The notes beneath the pieces were generated by a model. That model was not told the origin of the DNA and did no database searches. It was given only the letters and a program-made list of their open reading frames with translations. Both the position numbers and the translations under genes were made by a program. Source: JABDIY01 sp963803845 (GTDB taxonomy: Bacteria; Actinomycetota; Acidimicrobiia; Acidimicrobiales; SZUA-35). Taken from it: a stretch of 64,000 bases of DNA. The DNA lies in NCBI GenBank assembly GCA_963803845.1, contig CAWDNZ010000005.1, forward strand, positions 930,001 through 994,000, written 5' to 3'. Each line of letters starts with the position of its first letter. The stretch's first letter is position 1. This document shows positions 41,790 to 49,306 of the stretch, piece by piece.

Positions 41790-42260
41790 TCAGCTCGCCG
41801 AGATGGCGTCGAGAACAGACAACGTCTCGATCAGGGTGACTGCAGCCTCGGCACCTTTGTTCCCGGCCTTCCCGCCGGCTCGGTCGAGTGCCTGTTCGAG
41901 GGTCTCTGTGGTCAAGATCCCGAAGATTACAGGCTTGTCGGAGTCCAGACCGGCTCGCTGAATTCCCGCGGCAGCTTGGCCGGCTACGAAGTCATAGTGA
42001 CTGGTGGCGCCTCGAATCACCGCTCCCAGGCAGATCACTCCGTCGATATCGGGCCGATCAGCAAATGATTTGGCAACGATCGGTGCTTCGAATGCCCCGG
42101 GGATCCACGCCACGGTGATGTTGTCATCAGCGACCCCATGGCGGCCGAGTGTGTCGACTGCGCCGGAAAGCAGGCGATCGGTGATGAGGTCGTTGAAGCG
42201 GCCGCACACAATGGCAACCCTCCGCCCCGAGGCGTCCATTGATCCGGTGATCGTTTTCAC
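41790..42260 (-). CDS. ribH: 6,7-dimethyl-8-ribityllumazine synthase
   Basis: The start is taken as GTG 42260, which follows a -10-like TAGTCT (42273-42268) by 7 nt; the frame is open to 42353. About 156 residues: VAIVCGRFNDLITDRLL, VAWIPGAFEAPIVAKSF (substrate loop), GVICLGAVIRGATSHYDFVAGQAAAGI (catalytic His in the SHYD context) and KPVIFGILTTETLEQALDRAGGKAGNKGAEAA. It condenses the RibB and RibD products and forms capsids or pentamers. Unusually it is separated from ribD-ribE-ribBA by about 19 kb and lies on the opposite strand. Confidence 0.92.
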   Translation of the reverse strand: MKTITGSMDASGRRVAIVCGRFNDLITDRLLSGAVDTLGRHGVADDNITVAWIPGAFEAPIVAKSFADRPDIDGVICLGAVIRGATSHYDFVAGQAAAGIQRAGLDSDKPVIFGILTTETLEQALDRAGGKAGNKGAEAAVTLIETLSVLDAISAS

Positions 42261-42267
42261 CCGCTTA

Positions 42268-42273
42268 AGACTA
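42268..42273 (-). promoter_or_regulatory. -10 element TAGTCT before ribH
   Basis: On the minus strand TAGTCT ends 7 nt before the ribH GTG at 42260, predicting a leaderless ribH-hisE-hisG transcript. Confidence 0.4.
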
Positions 42274-42520
42274 GACGGCTCGGGCCTCAAACTCATGTGC
42301 TGTTCGGCCCACCTCGTGTGGTCGCTCAAGCACACTGCGTTGCTCTTTAACAAATGCGTAAAGACTTGGCCTTTAGTCTTGCTGCTCGATCCAAGGCTCT
42401 CCTATTGTCGGGCGTCGGTTATCGGGCCGGTGTTTCCTGCTTATTGGGGCAGAGTCTTTGTGGTGCGCGCGTGGGAACTTCCCAGAACGCTTCTTAGTTC
42501 TCGTCAAGTAAGGAATCCCA

Positions 42521-42541
42521 ATGCCGATGGACCAAATGTGA
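42521..42541 (+). CDS. possible 6-residue leader peptide upstream of GGDEF-EAL gene
   Basis: ATG at 42521, preceded by AAGGAA 4 nt upstream, opens MPMDQM and stops at TGA 42539-42541. The TGA overlaps the GTG at 42538 (GTGA), the first in-frame start of the c-di-GMP gene. The arrangement mirrors the one at 2528-2554. Coupling is inferred from geometry only. Confidence 0.25.
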   Translation: MPMDQM

Positions 42542-45000
42542 GTGTGGATACGCCCCAGGACGACATGGCCGTAGTCGAGCCAGACTCTGCTGCGGTGATC
42601 GCCAGGCCGTCGTCCTTGTGGACCTCATGGCCCGTTGTTGGACTCACGCGATTCGTCATGGCCGCACCGGTGGCGATGGCGGTGGCGCTCATGGGCGTGC
42701 TGCTCACATTGGTCGCGTTCTTCGGCGTGCGGGCACTGGAAGACAGTCGTGCCGAGGTTGCCTACGAACGCACGGTTCTCGACCAGACCACGAACGCTCA
42801 AAGCCGGTTGGCCAACAACATCAGGTTGGCGGATTCCCTGGCAACATTTCTGACAAATGGGGGACCGATTCCTTCATCGTCGGTCTTCGACAACTACTTC
42901 CTTGGTACCAAACTTTTTGAAACCGGTTCGGATCTCGATGGCGTGGTGTATGCCGCCAAGGTCGACGATGTGGAAGGTTTCGCAGCGCTGAAGGAACGGG
43001 AGATCGCTCGAGAAAACGACCGGTTCAATTTTCAATTCAATCCCTTGGCACAACCCACTGGCGGCTATGTGATCACCCGGGCATTCGGCGCCGCCGATCG
43101 CGAAGCTCGCATGGGTGATCTGCTCCAATCCGGTATGACCGGCGCAGTCCAAGAGGCAACAGAAACTGGATCCACCGTTTTCCGGTTGGACACCCAAGCT
43201 CAGAACCTCTTCCCGATCACCGACCCGGGTTTCAGCGAGGACGAGGGCTTTCGATCCGTCAACGGACTCGTCCTTGTGACACCAGTGCTTACTTCCGGGA
43301 CTGACCCGGTAGTGCGGGGTGCGCTCATCACTCGCCTGAACCTTGGCGCGTTGTTGGCCGGAGTCCAGGATGGTGACACGTCTGTCGGCCTGGAGATCAT
43401 GCTGAACGATCGACCCGTTGCCACCACCGTCAGTGCTGACGAGCGGGGGACAGTTCTGGGCGAACCGGCCAAGTTCACCCAGAATGACGCCACCATCTTC
43501 GCGGTCCAGGGTTACAGGGTCGCCTATCAGATCCCTCGCAATCAGAGCAGTGCGGTACTAACCGGTGGTCTTGCGCTGTCATTCGTCCTCGCTTGGGTTG
43601 GGAGAGCCACTCGTGAGCACGCTCTTACTCTCGGTCGATTGGAGCGAAGCGAACACGACGCCCGCCATGACCCGCTCACCGGTCTCCTCAACCGAGCGGG
43701 CCTGACGATTGGGCTCTCAAGAAGGGTCGAAGCACGCAAGCCCCCCGAGATGGTCGGTGTTCTCTTTCTTGACCTCGACCGACTCAAGATCATCAACGAT
43801 TCCATCGGCCACACCGCCGGCGATGAGGTTCTGGCCGTTGTGGCGAATCGGCTTCGCGAAGTAACAGAGCCCGACGACGTGATTGGGCGTTTCGGTGGCG
43901 ATGAGTTTGTGATCGTTCCGGCTCAGGCGCGGGCTGTGCGGGACCTCACCCGGATCGCTGATGCGATTATTGAAGCGCTCTCTGAGGCGTGCGTTCTCAG
44001 CGACTCCTCGTTGCAGATGATCTCCGCCAGCATCGGTATCGCCTGGATCGCGGATGGCGAGGCCACTGCGGAGAGCATGTTGCGTGATGCTGATGTGGCC
44101 ATGTATCAGGCCAAGGACTCCGGTGGAAACAGCTGGGTCGTCTTCGACGCCGAGTTGCGCGAACAAGCTCTGCATCGCCTCGAGGTAGAGCGAGAGCTTC
44201 GCCGGGCGATCGCAGAAGGGCAATTGGTCGTTCACTACCAGCCGATCGTCTCCACGACCGATGGCTCAGTGAACAAACTCGAAGCGCTGGTTCGCTGGAA
44301 GCATCCGGTGCGAGGGCTTATTCCTCCCGGTCAGTTCTTGACCGTTGCCGAAGAGACCGGCCTGATCGTCGCCGTTGGTGAGCATGTGCTGCGCGAGGCC
44401 TGCCGTCAGGCGGCCCGGTGGAGTGCAATCTGTGGCCGCTCGATCAGTGTGAGCGTGAACGTGGCGGAGCGGCAGTTGATCGATCCTGCGCTCGTGAAGA
44501 CGGTTCGCACCGTTCTCAACGAAGCTGGCCTGAATGCCAGCCAACTTGAATTGGAGATTACTGAAGAGTTGATCGTGGAACGCCTTGATCGCCGTCTCAC
44601 AGTTCTTCGGCAACTTTCCCGGATGGGTGTGAAGCTGGCGATCGACGACTTCGGGACGGGGCGGGCATCCCTTTCCCAACTACGTCATCTGGACATGGTG
44701 GACACGCTGAAGGTGGATCGAGCGTTCGTGGAGAACGTCGCCACCAACGAGACCGACCAGAAGATCCTCACCGCCATCGTCGCCCTAGCCAAGAGCGTCG
44801 GCATGGAAACCGTGGCCGAGGGCGTGGAAGATGCCGACCAGGCAACACAGATTCGTGCACAGGGTCTTGACTTCATCCAGGGCTTCTTCTTTCATCGCCC
44901 AAGTGATGCCGCAGCCATTCTCGACGTTCTGCGAACGCCGTTTCCGTTGCCCTGGGGCAATGCGTTCCAGCAGTCCCTGCTGGCCGACCAGAAGTTGTAG
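42538..45000 (+). CDS. CHASE-GGDEF-EAL membrane c-di-GMP enzyme
   Basis: About 820 residues from GTG 42538; ATG 42565 is a close alternative. TM1 (VAMAVALMGVLLTLVAFFGV, about 43-62) and TM2 (LTGGLALSFVLAWVG, about 341-355) enclose a periplasmic CHASE-type sensor (DLDGVVYAAKVDDVEGFAALKERE). The GGDEF domain has DPLTGLLNRAGL and an intact RFGGDEFVIV (GGDEF about 453-457). The EAL domain has LEALVRWKHP (EAL about 582-584), NVAERQL, ELEITEELI and AIDDFGTGRASLSQLRHL. Both active sites look complete, so it may make or degrade cyclic di-GMP depending on the external ligand. Divergent from ribH. Confidence 0.88.
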   Translation: MSVDTPQDDMAVVEPDSAAVIARPSSLWTSWPVVGLTRFVMAAPVAMAVALMGVLLTLVAFFGVRALEDSRAEVAYERTVLDQTTNAQSRLANNIRLADSLATFLTNGGPIPSSSVFDNYFLGTKLFETGSDLDGVVYAAKVDDVEGFAALKEREIARENDRFNFQFNPLAQPTGGYVITRAFGAADREARMGDLLQSGMTGAVQEATETGSTVFRLDTQAQNLFPITDPGFSEDEGFRSVNGLVLVTPVLTSGTDPVVRGALITRLNLGALLAGVQDGDTSVGLEIMLNDRPVATTVSADERGTVLGEPAKFTQNDATIFAVQGYRVAYQIPRNQSSAVLTGGLALSFVLAWVGRATREHALTLGRLERSEHDARHDPLTGLLNRAGLTIGLSRRVEARKPPEMVGVLFLDLDRLKIINDSIGHTAGDEVLAVVANRLREVTEPDDVIGRFGGDEFVIVPAQARAVRDLTRIADAIIEALSEACVLSDSSLQMISASIGIAWIADGEATAESMLRDADVAMYQAKDSGGNSWVVFDAELREQALHRLEVERELRRAIAEGQLVVHYQPIVSTTDGSVNKLEALVRWKHPVRGLIPPGQFLTVAEETGLIVAVGEHVLREACRQAARWSAICGRSISVSVNVAERQLIDPALVKTVRTVLNEAGLNASQLELEITEELIVERLDRRLTVLRQLSRMGVKLAIDDFGTGRASLSQLRHLDMVDTLKVDRAFVENVATNETDQKILTAIVALAKSVGMETVAEGVEDADQATQIRAQGLDFIQGFFFHRPSDAAAILDVLRTPFPLPWGNAFQQSLLADQKL

Positions 45001-45061
45001 ACGGAACCGGCGAAGCCTGTGCTGTCCCTCCGGGCGACACTACAACCGCTCGGTATTCGGC

Positions 45062-45379
45062 CTACGTCGCAGAGTGCTTTCGTGTTGACTTGTTTCGACC
45101 CCGCTTCAGACCTATCGAACCGAAGCCGCTGATCACGGCGATGTAGAAACCAACGTCATACCAGATGCCGGTGTTGTTGACTTCGTAGATCCGCACCTCG
45201 TCATTGAAGATGTGCCAAATGAGCGCGACGGGGGCGATCCAGCCATGCCACACCCCAGAGAAGAAGCCCGCTTGGGTCTCGGCATACTCCGTTGTTCCGG
45301 CCGCACAGGCCGACAGCACCAGCGCAGCGATCAGCAAGCTCGCGCCATACTTGACTGTCGCGCTGGGCCGAATGGTCAT
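45062..45379 (-). CDS. small conserved membrane lipoprotein
   Basis: 105 residues. A lipobox-like signal (LLIAALVLSACAAG, Cys about 25) is followed by GFFSGVWHGWIAPVALIWHIFNDEVRIYEVNNTGIWYDVGFYIAVISGFGSIG, a block found in small hypothetical proteins of many bacteria. It includes two membrane-associated segments and a conserved FNDxVxIYEVxNxGxWYxxGF pattern. The C-terminus is basic. Function unknown. The -10 TAAGGT (45391-45386) is 6 nt before the ATG. Confidence 0.65.
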   Translation of the reverse strand: MTIRPSATVKYGASLLIAALVLSACAAGTTEYAETQAGFFSGVWHGWIAPVALIWHIFNDEVRIYEVNNTGIWYDVGFYIAVISGFGSIGLKRGRNKSTRKHSAT

Positions 45380-45385
45380 ACGCCT

Positions 45386-45391
45386 ACCTTA
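45386..45391 (-). promoter_or_regulatory. -10 element TAAGGT before small lipoprotein gene
   Basis: Read on the minus strand, TAAGGT is followed by 6 nt and then the ATG at 45379, the leaderless arrangement. Confidence 0.45.
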
Positions 45392-45494
45392 ATTCACGCC
45401 GGCGAGTGCTGGCCATGGGCGTAAGTCAGCCGGTCCGGTGCCTCGTCGGACGCGATCTACTTCGCCCCAAGTACGTGACAAGATGCTGCCCGGA

Positions 45495-45500
45495 TAGCCT
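45495..45500 (+). promoter_or_regulatory. -10 element TAGCCT before DUF1844 gene
   Basis: TAGCCT is followed by 6 nt (GGAGGC) and the GTG at 45507. The GGAGG lies too close to the GTG to act as a ribosome-binding site for it. Confidence 0.4.
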
Positions 45501-45506
45501 GGAGGC

Positions 45507-45878
45507 GTGAGCGATGAGTTTGATCCGTCCAACATCGACCTGGCCGCAGCCTTCTCTTCGGAGGGCGAGCCGCAGGTCGATCCTGCACAGGCCGAAGCTA
45601 TGGCCAAGGAACTCAGTGAGGCAAGGGACCGGCTTCTGGAGGCCGACGTTGCCGACGTGGTGGTCAACCATGCGATCGGGCTGTACGAATTGGCTGCGAT
45701 CCATCTCACTGCAGAAAAACCCAATTTTGATGAGACCCGGCTCGCCATCGATGCACTGAAAGCCTTGGTGGAGAATCTGAAGGGCCGGCTGGGGGAGGGC
45801 GAGTCCATGTTGACCGACGCCCTGTCAAGCCTTCAGATGGGCTTCATCCAACGGCGCGCAGAGTTTGACAAGAAGTAG
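45507..45878 (+). CDS. DUF1844 domain protein
   Basis: 123 residues. The acidic N-terminus is followed by DVADVVVNHAIGLYELAAIHLTAEKPNFDETRLAIDALKALVENLKGRLGEGESMLTDALSSLQMGFIQR, the DUF1844 helical domain. The family has no known activity; in Actinobacteria it commonly lies directly upstream of infC, as here, and is therefore often annotated near translation genes. It is separated from infC by about 180 bp containing a TACAAT hexamer at 45900-45905. Confidence 0.75.
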   Translation: MSDEFDPSNIDLAAAFSSEGEPQVDPAQAEAMAKELSEARDRLLEADVADVVVNHAIGLYELAAIHLTAEKPNFDETRLAIDALKALVENLKGRLGEGESMLTDALSSLQMGFIQRRAEFDKK

Positions 45879-46060
45879 CCCACTCCTGGGTTGAGGCGGT
45901 ACAATGCGGGCTTGGTAGCAAGAGGGTTTCGCCCCACCGTTCCAGCCGAGGCTGCGTTCGGTTTACCGGATCCGCCATTCGTGGCGTTCTTCCGTAGTCT
46001 CTCTTTTGCCTCCACGTCCGTGTTGTAGCGCCAAAGGAGCATGCGCCTAGATGAATAGAT

Positions 46061-46837
46061 ATCGCCATAGCTGACCAAGTCCGGGAGCCCCGCATCAACG
46101 ACCGCATTCGCGCTCGTGAAGTTCGGGTCATTTCCCCTGAAGGATCCCAGTTGGGCATCAAGGCATTGCCTGATGCGCTCACACTGGCCCGCAACCTCGA
46201 GTTGGATCTGGTTGAGGTCGCCCCCGAAGCCCGCCCCCCTGTCTGTCGAATCATGGACTACGGGAAGTGGAAGTACGAGGACGCTCAACGAGCAAAAGAG
46301 TCGAGAAGGAAGTCCACCAAGGTGGTGGTCAAGGAAATGAAGTACCGGCCTAAAATCGGCGAGGGCGATTTCGAAACAAAGACGAAAAAAGTGGAGAAGT
46401 TCCTCCACGAAGGTCACAAGGTAAAGATCACCATCATGTTCCGTGGCCGTGAGGTCACCCATCCCCAGCTCGGTCGAGACATCCTCGACAGAATCGCAGC
46501 TCGAACCGAGGACTACGCCAAGGTAGAAGCGATGCCCCGCCTGGAGAGCAGGAACATGACCATGGTGCTCGGTCCGGACACCAAGAAAGCCAAGAATCAA
46601 CGAGCCGACGAGAAGGCAGCTGCTGCCAGAGCAGCTGCGGGTGCCAGCGCCACTTCTCCGGGCGAGACAAGTGCGGCAGGGGCATCAAGTCGCCCCGCAC
46701 CGCCAACGCCAGAAGAAGTAGAAGCTGTGAGGGCCCAAAGAGCCGCAGCAGCCGAAGCCGAAGCCGAAACCGCAGCGAAAGCAGCAACAGCTGTAGAAGC
46801 CGAAGCGCCTGTCGAAAGTGAGTCAGACAATGGGTAA
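46061..46837 (+). CDS. infC: translation initiation factor IF-3 with non-ATG start and long acidic tail
   Basis: The IF-3 N-domain is readable upstream of any ATG/GTG/TTG: ADQVREPRINDRIRAREVRVISPEGSQLGIKALPDAL. In frame, the first stop upstream is TGA at 46052, leaving only ATA 46055, ATC 46061 or ATA 46067 as starts; ATC 46061 is my choice. A rare start codon is the known basis of IF-3 autoregulation (AUU in E. coli). AAGGAG is at 46034-46039. The C-domain (VVKEMKYRPKIGEGDFETKTKKVEKFLHEGHKVKITIMFRGRE) is intact. Beyond about residue 180 an Ala/Glu-rich tail of about 85 residues has no IF-3 counterpart. It overlaps rpmI by 8 bp. Confidence 0.88.
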   Translation: MAIADQVREPRINDRIRAREVRVISPEGSQLGIKALPDALTLARNLELDLVEVAPEARPPVCRIMDYGKWKYEDAQRAKESRRKSTKVVVKEMKYRPKIGEGDFETKTKKVEKFLHEGHKVKITIMFRGREVTHPQLGRDILDRIAARTEDYAKVEAMPRLESRNMTMVLGPDTKKAKNQRADEKAAAARAAAGASATSPGETSAAGASSRPAPPTPEEVEAVRAQRAAAAEAEAETAAKAATAVEAEAPVESESDNG

Positions 46838-47027
46838 CAAGCAAAAAACACACAAGGGTGCCAAGAAGCGGTTCAAGAAGACCGCCACGGGCAAGATCAA
46901 GCGCCGCCAGGCCGGTCTGAACCACTTCAACGAGAAGATGAGCGGTCGCGTGAAGCGCCGCCTCGGATCACCCGAACTCGTCGCCAAGGCCGATGAGAGC
47001 CGTATCAAGCGGATGCTGTCTTCCTGA
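46830..47027 (+). CDS. rpmI: ribosomal protein bL35
   Basis: 65 residues from ATG 46830 (MGNKQKTHKGAKKRFKKTATGKIK). The strongly basic sequence with RRQAGLNHFNEKMSGRVKRRLGS is characteristic of bL35 of the large subunit. It overlaps the infC end by 8 bp, in the usual infC-rpmI-rplT order, and is followed by a 12-C tract before rplT. Confidence 0.95.
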   Translation: MGNKQKTHKGAKKRFKKTATGKIKRRQAGLNHFNEKMSGRVKRRLGSPELVAKADESRIKRMLSS

Positions 47028-47040
47028 GACACAGCACCTT

Positions 47041-47052
47041 CCCCCCCCCCCC
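47041..47052 (+). repeat. homopolymer tract, twelve C
   Basis: Twelve consecutive C between rpmI and rplT, 43 bp before the rplT ATG. It is the longest mononucleotide run I noticed in the window. Such tracts are prone to slippage in replication and in sequencing. Confidence 0.9.
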
Positions 47053-47095
47053 GCAAATATTCGTTTAAAGAGATCAAAAGTTTGGGAGCAGTGTC

Positions 47096-47458
47096 ATGGC
47101 AAGATCAAAGAGAGCCGTTCACTCCAAGAAGCGTCGTAAAGAAATCCTCGGCAAGGCCAAGGGCTACTACGGCAACAAGAGCCGGAGCGTCCGGGCCGCC
47201 AATGAGCAGGTCATGCACTCGGGCAACTACGCCTACAGAGACCGTCGTGCCCGCAAAGGTGAGATGCGTCGTTTGTGGATTCAGCGCATCAACGCGGCGT
47301 GCCGTCTCAACGGCACCACCTACAGCAAGTTCATCGCCGGGCTGAAGGCCCAAGACATCGAGGTGGACCGCAAGATGCTGGCCGACCTTGCTGTCACCGA
47401 CGCCAGCGCTTTTGCCGCTCTCGTAACCGCCTCCGGAGCTGCCGCAGACGCTGCCTAG
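47096..47458 (+). CDS. rplT: ribosomal protein bL20
   Basis: 120 residues. MARSKRAVHSKKRRKEILGKAKGYYGNKSRSVRAANEQV and DRRARKGEMRRLWIQRINAACRLNGTTYSKFIAGLK are bL20 signatures: a basic rRNA-binding N-terminal helix and a globular C-domain. bL20 is an early assembly protein of the 50S subunit. GGGAGC precedes the ATG by 6 nt. The tail is Ala-rich (VTASGAAADAA). Confidence 0.95.
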   Translation: MARSKRAVHSKKRRKEILGKAKGYYGNKSRSVRAANEQVMHSGNYAYRDRRARKGEMRRLWIQRINAACRLNGTTYSKFIAGLKAQDIEVDRKMLADLAVTDASAFAALVTASGAAADAA

Positions 47459-47459
47459 T

Positions 47460-48248
47460 GTGGCGCTTGCTATGAATCCCGTCCCGGCCACAAAGGCCCA
47501 ACTCGCCGAGATTCGAAAGCTTTCCCGCACTGCATCGCACCGCCATCAATCCGGGCTCTTCTGCGTAGAGGGACCCGTACTAGTGGCTGAGCTGCTGGAT
47601 TCGCCCGTTCGCGTCCGATACGTGGTGGGAGCAGAGTCTCTGTTGCGTCAGGTGCCATCGGGAGACGTGGCACTCCACTCTGCCGACCCTGATCGACTCT
47701 GCGATGCCATGGGCACAAAGAGTCCTCAGCCGATCGTGGCGGTTGCCGAGATCGGCGTTCCTGTTCACTTGAACTCACTGGAAGCGGGCCCGGTCCTGGC
47801 ACTGGTGGAGATCGGTGACCCCGGCAATGCCGGCACTATGATCCGAACCGCCGAAGCCGCGGGGATGGCCGGGGTAGTGATGGTTGGCGAGTGCGTCGAC
47901 ACCTGGAACCCCAAGCTCGTGCGGGCGTCCGCTGGGGCCGCTCTACGATTTCCGGTCGTTCGGGTCAGTGAGGCCGAACTCTTCGGGAGCGGCCGTCAAC
48001 CCATCATCGCAACGGTGGTCGGACGGGGCACTCATTACCTGGAGACCGATCTATCTGCTGCGGTGATCTGCTTGGGGAATGAAGCCCACGGATTGTCACC
48101 GGGGTTTGTGGACCGATGCCACGCCGCCGTCACTATTCCGCTGGCCGGACCCACCGAATCTCTCAACGTCGCTGCGGCCGCCGCAGTCCTGGCATTCTCC
48201 GCTCTCCACCAGCGTGTATCCACTAGTCTCTCCCAGCAGCCGTTATGA
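47460..48248 (+). CDS. TrmH/SpoU-family RNA 2'-O-methyltransferase
   Basis: 262 residues from GTG 47460, right after the rplT stop; ATG 47472 is an alternative. The N-terminal substrate-binding domain (RKLSRTASHRHQSGLFCVEGPVLVAELL) is followed by the SPOUT knot domain with motif 1 LVEIGDPGNAGTMIRTAEAAG, motif 2 VICLGNEAHGLSP and motif 3 IPLAGPTESLNVAAAAAVLAF. It methylates ribose in tRNA or 23S rRNA; the exact nucleotide is not predictable. The rplT-trmH-pheS order is common. It overlaps pheS by 4 bp. Confidence 0.88.
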   Translation: MALAMNPVPATKAQLAEIRKLSRTASHRHQSGLFCVEGPVLVAELLDSPVRVRYVVGAESLLRQVPSGDVALHSADPDRLCDAMGTKSPQPIVAVAEIGVPVHLNSLEAGPVLALVEIGDPGNAGTMIRTAEAAGMAGVVMVGECVDTWNPKLVRASAGAALRFPVVRVSEAELFGSGRQPIIATVVGRGTHYLETDLSAAVICLGNEAHGLSPGFVDRCHAAVTIPLAGPTESLNVAAAAAVLAFSALHQRVSTSLSQQPL

Positions 48249-49288
48249 AAGTTCGAGGCCCGATGCCTGACATCCCAGAGATTCCGTCGGAGATTTCTGA
48301 GTTGGGCGTCAGCGTCTCCGCTGTCCTGGCCCAGGTCGAATCTGCAGAGTCATCCGACGAACTTACTGCGATCCTGAGCGCCGCAACCGGGAAGACCGGC
48401 CCAATAACGGCGGCTCGCAAGGCCATGAGCCAGGTCAATCCCACTCACCGCAAAGCGGTCGGGATGCAGGTTCAAGAGGCAAAAACCACGATCGAAAGGG
48501 CCATCGAAGCCCGTCGGGACGGCCTGGGCGCAGTGGAACGAACCGCTCGGATGCAAGCGGAGCGAATGGACCTCACCGAGGTTGTGGGCACACCGGCCGC
48601 CGGCCATATTCATCCCCTAACCCAGGCATGGGAAGACCTAGAGGATGCGTTCATCGGGATGGGCTTCGCCATTGCTGAAGGCCCTCACGTTGAGACTGAC
48701 TGGTACAACTTCGATGCGCTCAATATCCCCAAAGGTCACCCCGCCCGAGACGGATTCGATTCGCTCTATGTGAATAATGGGGAAGAGGGGAGCACGGTCC
48801 TACGCACCCACACTTCGCCGGTGCAGATCCGCACGATGCAAGCCCAGGAGCCGCCGATCTACATCGTTGCGCCCGGGCGAGTCTTCAGGCGTGACACCGC
48901 CGATGCCACCCACCTTCCGGTATTCCACCAGATCGAAGGACTGGTAATCGACAAGGGAATCGGGCTGGCCCACCTCGCCGGGACCATCGAGAAGTTCACC
49001 CAGGCATTCTTCGGGGAGGGTTTCCATTCCCGTCTACGTCCCAACTATTTCCCGTTCACCGAACCCTCGGCCGAGTTCGACATCCAGCGACCCGACGGTT
49101 CATGGCTGGAACTTGGCGGAAGCGGTGTGGTGCATCCCAACGTCCTTCGCGCCGGCGGAATCGATCCGGATGAGTGGAGCGGATTCGCCTTCGGGTTCGG
49201 CATCGACCGCTTCCTGCAGATCAAGCACGGCGTCACCGACCTTCGAGAAGCCTTCACCAACGACATCCGATTCCTCGAGCAGTTCTGA
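48245..49288 (+). CDS. pheS: phenylalanyl-tRNA synthetase alpha subunit
   Basis: 347 residues. An N-terminal coiled-coil tRNA-binding region (about 1-90) is followed by the class II core: motif 1 HPLTQAWEDLEDAFIGMGFAIAEGPHVETDWYNFDALN, motif 2 FRRDTADATHLPVFHQIEGLVID, substrate loops FFPFTEPSAEFDI-like YFPFTEPSAEFDI and LELGGSGVVHPNVL, and motif 3 GFAFGFGIDRFLQIKHGVTDLR. It charges tRNAPhe together with PheT. The start is coupled to the trmH-like gene; pheT begins 18 bp downstream. Confidence 0.96.
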   Translation: MKVRGPMPDIPEIPSEISELGVSVSAVLAQVESAESSDELTAILSAATGKTGPITAARKAMSQVNPTHRKAVGMQVQEAKTTIERAIEARRDGLGAVERTARMQAERMDLTEVVGTPAAGHIHPLTQAWEDLEDAFIGMGFAIAEGPHVETDWYNFDALNIPKGHPARDGFDSLYVNNGEEGSTVLRTHTSPVQIRTMQAQEPPIYIVAPGRVFRRDTADATHLPVFHQIEGLVIDKGIGLAHLAGTIEKFTQAFFGEGFHSRLRPNYFPFTEPSAEFDIQRPDGSWLELGGSGVVHPNVLRAGGIDPDEWSGFAFGFGIDRFLQIKHGVTDLREAFTNDIRFLEQF

Positions 49289-49306
49289 GCCGGGAGACTT
49301 TCTAGT

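Noticed and set aside
42004..42537. N-terminal extension of the GGDEF-EAL protein to about 998 residues
   Set aside because: The extension lies antisense to ribH and its promoter and has no domain; the start is placed at 42538 or 42565.
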